DNA of 64,000 bases, from NCBI GenBank assembly GCA_037355855.1, contig CM074768.1:1-64000 (forward strand), in the 5' to 3' direction. This document shows positions 1 to 12,000 of the stretch, piece after piece; positions within the stretch are counted from its first letter, which is position 1; every line of letters starts with the position of its first letter. The notes beneath the pieces were generated by a model. It worked only from the letters and a program-made list of their open reading frames with translations, had not been told where the DNA came from and searched no databases. Source of the stretch: Pseudo-nitzschia pungens. Its lineage: Eukaryota > Bacillariophyta > Bacillariophyceae > Bacillariales > Bacillariaceae. The position numbers were made by a program, and so were the translations under genes.

Positions 1-636
1 AACCCCAACCCCAACCCCAAACCCCAACAACAACAACCCAAACCAACCCCAACAACAACCCCAATAAACCCAACACCCCAACAACCCAACAACCCCAACA
101 ACCCCAACCCCAACCCCAACAACCCCAACAACCCCAACCCCAACCCAACAACCCCAACCCCAACAACCCCAACCCCAACAACCCCAACCCCAACAACCCC
201 AACCCCAACAACCCCAACAACCCCAACCCCAACAAACAACAAACCCCAACCCCAACAACCCCAAACCCCAACAACCCCAACCCCAACAACAACAACCCCA
301 ACCCCAACCCCAACAACAACAACCCCAACCCCAACAACCCCAACCCCAACAACCCCAACCCCAACAAACCCCAACCCCAACAAACCCCAACCCCAACAAC
401 CCCAACCCCAACAACCCCAACCCCAACCCCAACAACCCCAACCCCAACCCCAACAACCCCAACCCCAACAACAACAACCCCAACCCCAACCCCAACCCCA
501 ACAACCCCAACCCCAACAACCCCAACAACCCCAACAACCCCAACCCCAACAACAACAACCCCAACCCCAACAACCCCAACCCCAACAACCCCAACAACCC
601 CAACCCCAACAACCCCAACCCCAACAACCCCAACCC
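1..636. repeat. CCCCAA / CCCCAACAA satellite, first array
   Basis: The window opens inside an irregular array of CCCCAA, CCCCAACAA and CCCCAACAACAA units. The complementary strand is GGGGTT/GGGGTTGTT, so it has many G4 tracts and could form G-quadruplexes. The CCCCAA unit equals the ciliate telomere repeat, but the irregular AACAA spacers, the internal position next to another satellite, and a second copy at 8506-9068 argue for an interstitial satellite. No gene is visible. Confidence 0.95.
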
Positions 637-3042
637 CACTTAAAATGACACCATTTGTGAGCCCTGTGAGGCCACAAATCCAGTCTCAAAACCAAACTTT
701 TGGGTTATTTCAGAGCTTTTCAGCAGACACTTGACCCATCCAAGGCTCCTTGACAGACTCAACACCTAAAAATGTGTTCAAACAATGAGTTAGAAAAAGC
801 CACACAACCCGCCAAAATCACTTAAAATGACACCATTTGTGAGCCCTGTGAGGACACAAATCCAATCTCAAAACCAAACTTTTGGGTTATTTCAGAGCTT
901 TTCAGCAGACACTTGACCCATCCAAGGCTCCTTGACAGACTCAACACCTAAAAATGTGTTCAAACAATGAGTTAGAAAAAGTCACACAACCCGCCAAAAT
1001 CACTTAAAATGACACCATTTGTGAGCCCTGTGAGGCCACAAATCCAGTCTCAAAACCAAACTTTTGGGTTATTTCAGAGCTTTTCAGCAGACACTTGACC
1101 CATCCAAGGCTCCTTGACAGACTCAACACCTAAAAATGTGTTCAAACAATGAGTTAGAAAAAGCCACACAACCCGCCAGAATCAGAGAAAATGACACCAT
1201 TTGTGATCCCTGTGAGGCCACAAATCCAGTCTCAAAACCAAACTTTTGGGTTATTTCAGAGCTTTTCAGCAGACACTTGACCCATCCAAGGCTCCTTGAC
1301 AGACTCAACACCTAAAAATGTGTTCAAACAATGAGTTAGAAAAAGTCACACAACCCGCCAGAATCAGAGAAAATGACACCATTTGTGAGCCCTGTGAGGA
1401 CACAAATCCAGTCTCAAAACCAAACTTTTGGGTTATTTCAGAGCTTTTCAGCAGACACTTGACCCATCCAAGGCTCCTTGACAGACTCAACACCTAAAAA
1501 TGTGTTCAAACAATGAGTTAGAAAAAGCCACACAACCCGCCAAAATCACTTAAAATGACACCATTTGTGAGCCCTGTGAGGCCACAAATCCAGTCTCAAA
1601 ACCAAACTTTTGGGTTATTTCAGAGCTTTTCAGCAGACACTTGACCCATCCAAGGCTCCTTGACAGACTCAACACCTAAAAATGTGTTCAAACAATGAGT
1701 TAGAAAAAGCCACACAACCCGCCAAAATCACTTAAAATGACACCATTTGTGAGCCCTGTGAGGACACAAATCCAATCTCAAAACCAAACTTTTGGGTTAT
1801 TTCAGAGCTTTTCAGCAGACACTTGACCCATCCAAGGCTCCTTGACAGACTCAACACCTAAAAATGTGTTCAAACAATGAGTTAGAAAAAGTCACACAAC
1901 CCGCCAGAATCAGAGAAAATGACACCATTTGTGAGCCCTGTGAGGCCACAAATCCAGTCTCAAAACCAAACTTTTGGGTTATTTCAGAGCTTTTCAGCAG
2001 ACACTTGACCCATCCAAGGCTCCTTGACAGACTCAACACCTAAAAATGTGTTCAAACAATGAGTTAGAAAAAGCCACACAACCCGCCAGAATCACTTAAA
2101 ATGACACCATTTGTGAGCCCTGTGAGGCCACAAATCCAGTCTCAAAACCAAACTTTTGGGTTATTTCAGAGCTTTTCAGCAGACACTTGACCCATCCAAG
2201 GCTCCTTGACAGACTCAACACCTAAAAATGTGTTCAAACAATGAGTTAGAAAAAGTCACACAACCCGCCAAAATACTTAAAATGACACCATTTGTGAGCC
2301 CTGTGAGGCCACAAATCCAATCTCAAAACCAAACTTTTGGGTTATTTCAGAGCTTTTCAGCAGACACTTGACCCATCCAAGGCTCCTTGACAGACTCAAC
2401 ACCTAAAAATGTGTTCAAACAATGAGTTAGAAAAAGTCACACAACCCGCCAAAATCACTTAAAATGACACCATTTGTAAGTCCTGTGAGGCCACAAATCC
2501 AATCTCAAAACCAAACTTTTGGGTTATTTCAGAGCTTTTCAGCAGACACTTGACCCATCCAAGGCTCCTTGACAGACTCAACACCTAAAAATGTGTTCAA
2601 ACAATGAGTTAGAAAAAGCCACACAACCCGCCAGAATCACTTAAAATGACACCATTTGTGAGCCCTGTGAGGCCACAAATCCAATCTCAAAACCAAACTT
2701 TTGGGTTATTTCAGAGCTTTTCAGCAGACACTTGACCCATCCAAGGCTCCTTGACAGACTCAACACCTAAAAATGTGTTCAAACAATGAGTTAGAAAAAG
2801 TCACACAACCCGCCAAAATCACTTAAAATGACACCATTTGTGAGCCGTGTGAGGCCACAAATCCAATCTCAAAACCAAACTTTTGGGTTATTTCAGAGCT
2901 TTTCAGCAGACACTTGACCCATCCAAGGCTCCTTGACAGACTCAACACCTAAAAATGTGTTCAAACAATGAGTTAGAAAAAGCCACACAACCCGCCAGAA
3001 TCACTTAAAATGACACCATTTGTGAGCCGTGTGAGGCCACAA
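637..3042. repeat. 182-bp tandem satellite, about 13 copies
   Basis: Consecutive units start at 637, 819 and so on, 182 bp apart, and are nearly identical. Variants are mainly CACTTAAAATG versus CAGAGAAAATG at the unit start and a few single-base changes. The last unit is cut at about 3042 where the next repeat begins. The short open frames on the minus strand recur exactly once per unit and are satellite artefacts. Units of this length resemble nucleosome-scale satellites; any centromeric or heterochromatic role is inference only. Confidence 0.95.
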
Positions 3043-3420
3043 AGCTTAGCATTTCAGCAATAAACCTATCATTTTGCAAAATCACCAAAGCTTAGCATTT
3101 GGTTGAGCAATAAGGCAAGCATTTAGCTCAGTAACAAACCAAGCTTTGCATGAAGCCCATATTTTGGCTAAGCAACAAAACTGGGGATTGGGTTCAGCAA
3201 CAAGCCTAGCATTTTTGCTGAGCAACAAGCCTAGCATTCTGCTGAGCAACAGGCCTAGGATTTTGGTCAGCAACAAGCCTAGCATTTTTGCTTAGCAACA
3301 AGCCTAGCATTTTACACATCAGCAAAAGCCTAGCATTTTTGCTAAGCAACAAGGCTAGCATTTTGCTGGGCAACAAGCACAGAATCTTTGGTGATCAACC
3401 AGCTGAAGCATCTTGCGTAA
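3043..3420. repeat. Degenerate AGCAACAAGCCTAGCATTT repeat
   Basis: Imperfect units of about 25-35 bp built around AGCAACAAGCCTAGCATTTTTGC follow the 182-bp satellite directly. The core AGCAACAAGCCT resembles the AGCAACAGGCTT repeats that mark ends of the foldback family near 36040, 53330, 54660 and 62460. No gene is visible. Confidence 0.75.
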
Positions 3421-3479
3421 CACTTTGATAATTGCTTACAAACACAGTTTAACATCTATTCAAAATAAAAAGATAAGAT

Positions 3480-5432
3480 TCACTCGCCATCGCTGCTGTT
3501 TTCTGACTCATGAGCATCGTACTGTCTCAACTGATCAGGAGTCTTCAACATCACAGCTTGCTCCCAATCGTCGCCTTCAGCATACAAGAGGTAAATTGCG
3601 AGGTCCCGTTCCGTGGTGCCAGTCTTAAATGTGCCTCCACTTTTGGTGCAAAGGCGGAGCTTTCCACGGTAGTTGTAGAATCTGACGCGTCTCAAGATAT
3701 CAAGAAGGGTTTGTTCTCTGACGTCCTCCTCATTTTCCAGCTGTTCGTCATCGACCTGTTCCTCTTCAACACTACCAAGCTCGGTGTGGCCTTGTGCTGC
3801 TTCTTCTAAATTTGTCATGAAGTCTCCAACCTGTTCGTAGTCTGCGAGAAACTGTCGACGACTTTCCCTTGCCGCATCAGCAGCCTCTCTGATTTCTTGC
3901 TCCTGTGCTTCGTTGAGTCCACGCTCAATGGCCAGACGCAGTGCCATGTGGTGAGCCGTTTCGAAAACACGGGCTCCGAGTGTTGGGTGGTTAGTGAGGC
4001 GGATTGTTTCGTAATTCCCATTGGGATCCAGTCGAGTGGTACGATACTTGAAGTTAACAGCAGAAAAAACATGAATGTCGATCACAAACGGACTGTACCG
4101 GTAATTTGCATTGTGAAATTTTCTGTTTGCAAAAAACTTGCTCCACTTTTTAGTTGAAGGAATGGAGATATCGTCATCTCGCTGACGACGAGTTGAATGA
4201 TGCAAACCACCAATCTTGAGATTGAAAACCTTGAACCGATTGACCTCATCCTTATGATTCTTGATCAAAAGGGGGGTATCGGTAATGTAAATGCCAAGAG
4301 AATTCATCAACTCCATGTAGGCAACTCGCTTTAACGGAGTTAGCTTGTTTGATGCTCTTTCACCTTTGAAAAACGGTAGACACTGAGCAAAAAGGGCTTC
4401 GTGCATTGCAAACATAACAGATTGCGGCACTTCCATCACAATAGTGGAAGCCTTGACTCGTTTGTGGATAAGAAATGCTTGGCGGACGGCATCGTACAAT
4501 CCTGCTTCTCGACTGGATTCCTCAACTTTAATTCTGTATTCGTAGCGGAGCATTCCACATGTACATGGATTTTCCTTGTAAGCTTGGAGAATATTCCCCA
4601 TGTAGTGACGTGAATTCTTGAACGAGGCAAAGTTCTTGGGAATCCAAACAGATGTGGATCTCTGAATTCCTTTCCAGATGTGAGCACTCTTGTTGTAAAT
4701 ACGAATAAGCTCGCACCTGTGTGATTCATGGTGGGATGTTAAAGTAGCCTTGATGCCACCAAATTGGTTGACAGGAATGTCAGCTTGGTAGTTTCTAAAC
4801 AATGGATAAACGTAATCATGAAAACGAGGAAAATTCTTTTTCCAGTGCACCAGCAATGGTGAAACAATGGGAAAGCAAGGCTCAACAGGCTTTGTGGGAG
4901 TTTCTTCAATTCCGACATCAATCTTCACCGTAATGTCATCACCAAACCGGTCTTTGATTGACATCAACGATTCAAAGCCATAAACAGTGGCTTTCATCCC
5001 ATACTGTTCGACAATAATCTCGTCCACCTCAGCATGAGTAAGTACGGACATTAGATCATACGATGAGAGACGTTTTGGGGGAGTATCGAACAGAAATTTT
5101 GGAGATCGTGCATGCTTCATTGGATGACCATAGTGGTTGCGAATGGCTTGACAGATATCGCTCTTGTATCGGCGCTTGACAGAAACATAATAGGGTCCAT
5201 GTGCAACCAAACACCAAAAAGATCGGGGCTTGTATGACGGAACAGTCTTCCCAATGTCCCAGTGAGACTTTGTGATGAGTTGGAGTACGGAGAATCGTTG
5301 AGTCTGAAAGAAAACATAGTCAATGTCAATGTAATCATTGCAGAACTCATACCAGTCATCATCATCCGAGTTGTGGTGAGGAGGGTTTATCTTGGGTACC
5401 TTTTCCTGAACATTGGTTGGGTTGATTGGCAT
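3480..5432 (-). CDS. Unrecognised 650-residue protein (possible replication-initiator-like motifs)
   Basis: One uninterrupted open frame. The longest frame reaches a TTG at 5525, with an in-frame stop at 5543; the first in-frame ATG is at 5432, giving 650 residues. I do not recognise the family. Visible features: an N-terminal proline/asparagine stretch followed by DDDDW; a basic central region; the motif RIYNKS near residue 244 and RYEYRIK near residue 296; a glutamate/alanine-rich predicted helix after about residue 490; and a very acidic C-terminal region. The RIYxKS...RxEYR spacing recalls rolling-circle replication initiation factors (Rep_trans), but this is pattern resemblance only. A 10-A run just upstream and possible introns make the N-terminus uncertain. 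It is embedded between satellites, so a mobile-element origin is possible. Composition is protein-like and unlike the flanking repeats, so I consider it a real gene. Confidence 0.7.
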   Translation of the reverse strand: MPINPTNVQEKVPKINPPHHNSDDDDWYEFCNDYIDIDYVFFQTQRFSVLQLITKSHWDIGKTVPSYKPRSFWCLVAHGPYYVSVKRRYKSDICQAIRNHYGHPMKHARSPKFLFDTPPKRLSSYDLMSVLTHAEVDEIIVEQYGMKATVYGFESLMSIKDRFGDDITVKIDVGIEETPTKPVEPCFPIVSPLLVHWKKNFPRFHDYVYPLFRNYQADIPVNQFGGIKATLTSHHESHRCELIRIYNKSAHIWKGIQRSTSVWIPKNFASFKNSRHYMGNILQAYKENPCTCGMLRYEYRIKVEESSREAGLYDAVRQAFLIHKRVKASTIVMEVPQSVMFAMHEALFAQCLPFFKGERASNKLTPLKRVAYMELMNSLGIYITDTPLLIKNHKDEVNRFKVFNLKIGGLHHSTRRQRDDDISIPSTKKWSKFFANRKFHNANYRYSPFVIDIHVFSAVNFKYRTTRLDPNGNYETIRLTNHPTLGARVFETAHHMALRLAIERGLNEAQEQEIREAADAARESRRQFLADYEQVGDFMTNLEEAAQGHTELGSVEEEQVDDEQLENEEDVREQTLLDILRRVRFYNYRGKLRLCTKSGGTFKTGTTERDLAIYLLYAEGDDWEQAVMLKTPDQLRQYDAHESENSSDGE

Positions 5433-5630
5433 GATTGGTGTTGGTGGTAAAAATTCTGGTGTTTTTTTGCTGGGTTTTGGTTTTCCAGATTTTGAAAATT
5501 GTGAGAAGAAAAAAGTGTGAGACAAAAACCATTTTTTTTTTCATTTCGTGCGTGAGGACCTTTGTACAAGGGTTCACAAAAAAAAAGATTTTATTCAACC
5601 GCGAACTGAAAGATTTCGTTCGAACGAAAA

Positions 5631-5772
5631 TTCGAAAATCCGGGTTCCTATTGCTGCTTCTTACGTACGTACTATTTGTAATTTCGAAAATCCGGGTTCC
5701 TATTGCTGCTTCGTACGTACGTACTATTTGTAATTTCGAAAATCCGGGTTCCTATTGCTGCTTCGTACGTAC
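5631..5772. repeat. 52-bp tandem repeat, about 2.7 copies
   Basis: TTCGAAAATCCGGGTTCC recurs at 5631, 5683 and 5735, exactly 52 bp apart, each copy carrying TACGTACGTAC. The last copy runs into the 38-bp satellite. A perfect 16-bp palindrome, TTTCGTTCGAACGAAA, lies just upstream at about 5614-5629. Confidence 0.9.
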
Positions 5773-8050
5773 ACCGAGGCAATTTTGAGACATGTGTGGT
5801 GTGGGACTAAAACCCTGTAGTTTTGAGACATGTGTGGTATGTGACCCGAACCCTGTAAATTTGAAACATGTGTGGTATGGGACTCGAACCCGATAATTTT
5901 TAGACCTGTGTGGCATGTGACTCGAACCCTGTAATTTTGAGACATGTGTGGTGTGTGACCCGAACCCTGTAATTTTGAGACATGTGTGGTGTGGGACCGA
6001 AACCCGATAATTTTGAGACATGTGTGCTGTGGGACCGAAACCCGATAATTTTGAGACCTGTGTGGTATGGGACTCCAACCCTGTAATTTTGAGACCTGTG
6101 TGGTGTGGGACCGAAACCCGATAATTTTGAGACATGTGTGGTATGGGACTCGAACCATGTAATTTTGAGACCTGTGTGGTGTGTGACCCGAACCCGATAA
6201 TTTTGAGAACTGTGTGGTGTGTGACCCGAACCCTGTAATTTTGAGACCTGTGTGGTGTGTGACCCGAACCCTGTAATTTTGAGACCTGTGTGGCGTGGGA
6301 CCGAAACCCGATAATTTTGAGACATGTGTGGTATGGGACTCGAACCCTGTAATTTTGAGACCGGCGTGGTGTGTGACCGAAACCGGATAATTTTTGAGAC
6401 CGGTATGGTGTGGGACCCGAACCTTATATTTTTGAGACCGGTGTGGTGTGGGACCGAAACCCGATAATTTTGACACATGTGTGGTATGGGACCGAAACCC
6501 TACAGTTTTTGAGACCGGTATGGTGTGGAACCGAAACCCGTTATTTTTGAAGCCGGTATGGTGTGGGACCGAAACCGGATAAATTTGAGACACATGTGGT
6601 ATGGGACCGAAACCCGATAATTTTGACACATGTGTGGTATGGGACCGAAACCCTACAGTTTTTGAGACCGGTATGGTGTGGAACCAAAACCCGATAATTT
6701 TGAGACACATGTGGTATGGGACCGAAACCCGATAATTTTGACACATGTGTGGTATGGGACCGAAACCCTACAGTTTTTGAGACCGGTATGGTGTGGAACC
6801 GAAACGCGATAATTTTGAGACACATGTGGTATGGGACCGAAACCCGATAATTTTGATACAGGTGTGGTATGGGACCGAAACCCTACAGTTTTGAGACCGG
6901 TATGGTGTGGGACCGAAACCCGATAATTTTGAGACCCATGTGGTATGGGACCGAAACCCGATAATTTTGACACATGTATGGTATGTGACCGAAACCCTAG
7001 AGTTTTGAGATCGGTACCGGTACGTATGGTGTGGAACCAAAACCCGATAATTTTGAGACGCATGTGGTATGGGACCGAAACCCGATAATTTTGAGACCGG
7101 TGTGGTATGTGACCCGAACCCTATAGTTTTGAGACCCATGTGGTGTGGGACCGAAACCCGATAATTTTGAGACATGTGTGGTATGTGACCCTAACCCTAC
7201 AGTCTTGAGACCGGTGTGGTGTGGGACCGAAACCCGATAATTTTGAGACCGGTGTGGTGTGGGACCCTAACTCTATATTTTTGAGACCGGTGTGGTGTGG
7301 GACCGAAACCCGATAATTTTGAGACATGTGTGGTATGTGACCCTAACCCTACAGTCTTGAGACCGGTGTGGTGTGGGACCGAAACCCGATAATTTTGAGA
7401 CCGGTGTGGTGTGGGACCCTAACTCTATATTTTTGAGACCGGTGTGGTGTGGGACCGAAACCCGATAATTTTGAGACATGTGTGGTATGTGACCCTAACC
7501 CTACAGTTTTGAGACCGGTGTGGTGTGGGACCGAAACCCGATAATTTTGAGACATGTGTGGTGTGGGACCGAAACCCGATAATTTTGAGACATGTGTGGT
7601 ATGTGACCCTAACCCTACAGTTTTGAGACCGGTGTGGTGTGGGACCGAAACCCGATAATTTTGAGACATGTGTGGTGTGGGACCGAAACCCGATAATTTT
7701 GAGACATGTGTGGTGTGTGACCCTAACCCTACAGTTTTGAGACAGGTGTGGTGTGGGACCGAAACCCGATATTTTTGAGACCGGTGTGATGTGGGACCGA
7801 AACCCGATAATTTTGAGACATGTGTGGTGTGTGACCCTAACCCTACAGTTTTGAGACAGGTGTGGTGTGGGACCGAAACCCGATATTTTTGAGACCGGTG
7901 TGATGTGGGACCGAAACCCGATAATTTTGAGACATGCATGGTGTGGGACTGAATAATTTTGAGACCTTTGTGGTGCGGGACTGAATAATTTTTCGATCGG
8001 TGTGGTGCGGGACTAAAAAATTTTTCGACTTAGTGTGGGGCCGAAAACCC
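5773..8050. repeat. 38-bp tandem satellite, about 60 copies
   Basis: Units of 38 bp (GAGACATGTGTGGTGTGGGA followed by CCGAAACCCGATAATTTT) run head to tail for about 2.3 kb with no unique spacers. Later units form higher-order blocks of 76 and 152 bp. Because 38 is not a multiple of three and the unit lacks stops on the minus strand, long minus-strand frames exist in all phases (up to 340 codons), with a 38-residue peptide period. They are repeat artefacts, not genes. The array decays after about 7960. Confidence 0.95.
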
Positions 8051-8505
8051 AAGGGATAAGGTTATTCCCCCCCCAGCAGCCTACTGCAACCAACCCTACT
8101 TTTTTTTCACTAAGTCATTTTCAAAATTTTTTTTGACTCAAACTCAACACATTTGGGGTCTAGATGCCAAGTTTGCTGAAGATATGTAAAAAAAAAAAAA
8201 AAATTTTACCAAAAATTTTTAGGTCCAGCGGAGATATTTTCAAAAATATTTTTTGGTCAAACCCAGCATATTTGGGTTGTAGACGCCATGTTTGCTCAAG
8301 ATATTTCAAAAAAAAAAATTTGAAAAAATTTCACCCGCTAGCATTTTATATGGGGACCAAAAAAATTTTCTCTAAGTTTTTGCTGTTTTTTTTGACCCAT
8401 TTTTTTAAGTGTCCAAGGCTACTCCCGGGTCCAGGTGGGGCTAGAGAGTAGCAAAAAGGTCTGAACGGACCTAAAAGTCCATTTTAAACGCTAGGAAAAG
8501 ACTAC
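8051..8505. other. AT-rich junction with an imperfect duplication
   Basis: No gene seen. Two diverged copies of a roughly 115-bp segment (about 8108-8220 and 8222-8335) share TTTTCAAAA, a run of T, GACTCAAAC/GGTCAAACC, ATTTGGGxT, AGAxGCCAxGTTTGCTxAAGATAT and a poly-A tract. This may be the remnant of another tandem repeat between the 38-bp and CCCCAACAA arrays. Confidence 0.6.
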
Positions 8506-9068
8506 TAACAACCCCAACCCCAACAACCCCAACAACCCCAACCCCAACAACCCCAACCCCAACAACCCCAACCCCAACAACCCCAACCCCAACAACCCCA
8601 ACCCCAACAACCCCAACCCCAACAACAACAACCCCAACCCCAACAACCCCAACCCCAACAACCCCAACAACCCCAACCAACCAACCCCAACAACCCCAAC
8701 CCCAACAACAACAACCCCAACCCCAACAACCCCAACCCCAACAACCCCAACAACCCCAACAACCCCAACCCCAACCCCAACAACCCCAACCCCAACAACC
8801 CCAACCCCAACAACCCCAACAACCCCAACAACAACCCCAACCCCAACAACCCCAACAACCCCAACAACCCCAACCCCAACAACCCCAACCCCAACAACCC
8901 CAACAACCCCAACCCCAACAACCCAACAACCCAACCCCAACAACCCCAACCCCAACAACCCCAACAACCCCAACCCCAACAACCCCAACCCCAACAACAA
9001 CAACCCCAACCCCAACAACCCCAACCCCAACAACCCCAACCCCAACAAACCCCAACAACCCCAACAAA
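8506..9068. repeat. CCCCAA / CCCCAACAA satellite, second array
   Basis: Same unit family as 1-636. It ends about 22 bp beyond the stop codon of the LRR gene, so the gene's 3' untranslated region would run straight into GGGGTTGTT repeats. A short piece of the same repeat also sits inside the last intron of that gene (about 9261-9285). Confidence 0.95.
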
Positions 9069-9090
9069 AATACAATGAAAAATAATTATA

Positions 9091-12000
9091 CTAATACTTA
9101 GTACATGAGCAAAAAGTGATGTTACCACCAACTTCATCCTCAAAATAATCTTCTTCACAAGTGAGGTTTGACAATGACAAAACCCCATCACCCTGACACA
9201 TCGAAATAGCTGCAAACAAAGACAAAAGACAAAACATGACAAAATCAGTAGGGAAAAGCACAACCAACAACCCCAACCCCAACAATAAAATTACGATAAT
9301 TCGCTTGAACAATCATTCTCTCAAATATCCACACTCACACAAAGAAAGATATTCCAAGCCTGTCAACAACCCAATCTCAGAAGGAATGCTTCCATTCAAT
9401 TCATTCCCATCTGCAAACACACACCAATACACAACGTGAAACAAACATTCAACACACACATTAAGTATATCATCAACAAATCCATTGACACAAAAACACA
9501 CAGCATTCACAAACCCAGAATCTTTCACACCATCAACAATCACAACAACATCCGCACTCACCCAAATCAAGATATTCCAAGCCAGTCAACAACCCAATCT
9601 CAGAAGGAATGCTTCCATTCAATTCATTCCCATCTGCAAACACACACCAATACACAACATGAAACAAACATTCAACACACACATTAAGTATATCATCAAC
9701 AAATCCATTGACACAAAAACACACAGCATTCACAAAACCCCAACCTTTCACACCATCAACAACCACTACAACATCCCCACTCACACAAATCAAGATCATA
9801 CAAGCCCGTCAACAACCCAATCTCAGAAGGAATGCTTCCATTCAATTCATTCCCATCTGCAAACACACACCAATACACAACATGAAACAAACATTCAACA
9901 CACACATTAAGTATGTCATCAACAAATCCATTGACACAAAAACACACAGCATTCACAAAACCCCAACCTTTCACACCATCAACAACCACTACAACATCCG
10001 CACTCACACAAAGAAAGAACTTCCAAGCCCGTCAACAACCCAATCTCAGAAGGAATGCTTCCATTCAATTTATTCTCAACTGCAAACACACACAAATACA
10101 CAACATGAAACAAACATTCAACACACACATTAAGTATATCATCAACAAATCCATTGACACAAAAACACACAGCATTCACAAAACCCCAACCTTTCACACC
10201 ATCAACAACCACTACAACATCCGCACTCACACAAATAAAGATATGTCAAGCCCGTCAACAACCCAATCTCAGAAGGAATGCTTCCAGTCAATTCATTCCG
10301 ATCTGCAAACACACACCAATACACAACGTGAAACAAACATTCAACACACACATTAAGTATGTCATCAACAAATCCATTGACACAAAAACACACAGCATTC
10401 ACAAAACCCCAACCTTTCACACCATCAACAACCACTACAACATCCGCACTCACACAAAGAAAGAACTTCCAAGCCCGTCAACAACCCAATCTCAGAAGGA
10501 ATGCTTCCATTCAATTTATTCTCAACTGCAAACACACACAAATACACAACATGAAACAAACATTTAACACACACATTAAGTATGTCATCAACAAATCCAT
10601 TGACACAAAAACACACAGCATTCACAAAACCCCAACCTTTCACACCATCAACAACCACTACAACATCCGCACTCACACAAATAAAGATATGTCAAGCCCG
10701 TCAACAACCCAATCTCAGAAGGAATGCTTCCATTCAATTCATTCCCATCTGCAAACACACACCAATACACAACATGAAACAAACATTCAACACACACATT
10801 AAGTATATCATCAACAAATCCATTGACACAAAAACACACAGCATTCACAAACTCCCAATCATTCATACCATCAGCAACCACTACAACATCTACACTCACC
10901 CAAATCAAGATCATACAAGCCTGTCAACAACCCAATCTCAGAAGGAATGGTTCCATTCAATTCATTCCCATCTGCAAACACACACCAATACACAACATGA
11001 AACAAACATTCAACACACAAATTAATCATATCATCAACAAATCAAACGACACAAAAAAACAAAGTATTGGCAAGCCCCAAATCTCTCACACCATCAACAA
11101 CCACTACAACATCCGCACTCACAGAAAGAAAGAACTGTCAAGCCAGTCAAAAACCCAATCTCGGAAGGAATGGTTCCAGTCAACTGATTCTCAGCTGGGA
11201 ATACATACCAATACACAACATAAAACAAAGCATTCAACACACACATTAATCATATCATCAACAAATCAATTAACACAAAAAAACCCAAAAGCATTGACAA
11301 ACCCCAAATCTCTCACACCATCAACAACCACTACAACATCCGCACTCACAGAAAGAAAGAACTGTCAAGCCTGTCAAAAACCCAATCTCGGAAGGAATGG
11401 TTCCAGTCAACTGATTCGCAGCTGAGAATACATACCAATACACAACATGAAACAAAGCATTCAACACACACATTAATCATATCATCAACAAATCAAATGA
11501 AACAAAAAACACATAGCATTGGCAAACCCCAAATCGCTCACACCATCAACAACCACTACAACATCCGCACTCACACAAATACAGATCTGTCAAGCCTGTC
11601 AAAAACCCAATCTCGGAAGGAATGGTTCCAGTCAACTGATTCGCAGCTGGGAATACATACCAATACACAACATGAAACAAAGCATTCAACACACACATTA
11701 ATCAAATCATCAACAAATCAAACGACACAAAAAAACAAAGTATTGGCACAAATCTCTCACACCATCAACAACCACTACAACATCCGCACTCACACAAAGA
11801 AAGATATTTCAAGCCCGTCAACAACCCAATCTCAATAGGAATGCTTCCAGTCAACTGATTCGCAGCTGAGAATACATACCAATACACAACATGAAACAAA
11901 GCATTCAACACACACATTAATCATATCATCAACAAATCAAATGAAACAAAAAACACATAGCATTGGCAAACCCCAAATCGCTCACACCATCAACAACCAC

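Noticed and set aside
1..636. Chromosome telomere
   Set aside because: The array is irregular (AACAA spacers), the same repeat occurs again at 8506-9068, and diatoms are known for TTAGGG-type telomeres.
5773..8050. Possible CRISPR-like array (38-bp repeats)
   Set aside because: Units are directly adjacent with no unique spacers, there are no cas genes, and the DNA is eukaryotic.
5724..8052. Series of overlapping minus-strand ORFs (up to 340 codons) rich in SHTTHVSKL and PHHTGLK
   Set aside because: They are translations of the 38-bp satellite in different phases; period, overlap and lack of other protein character show no gene.
8471..9263. Minus-strand ORFs of Gly-Val, Trp-Gly-Cys or Leu-Gly repeats
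   Set aside because: Translations of the GGGGTTGTT satellite in three frames.
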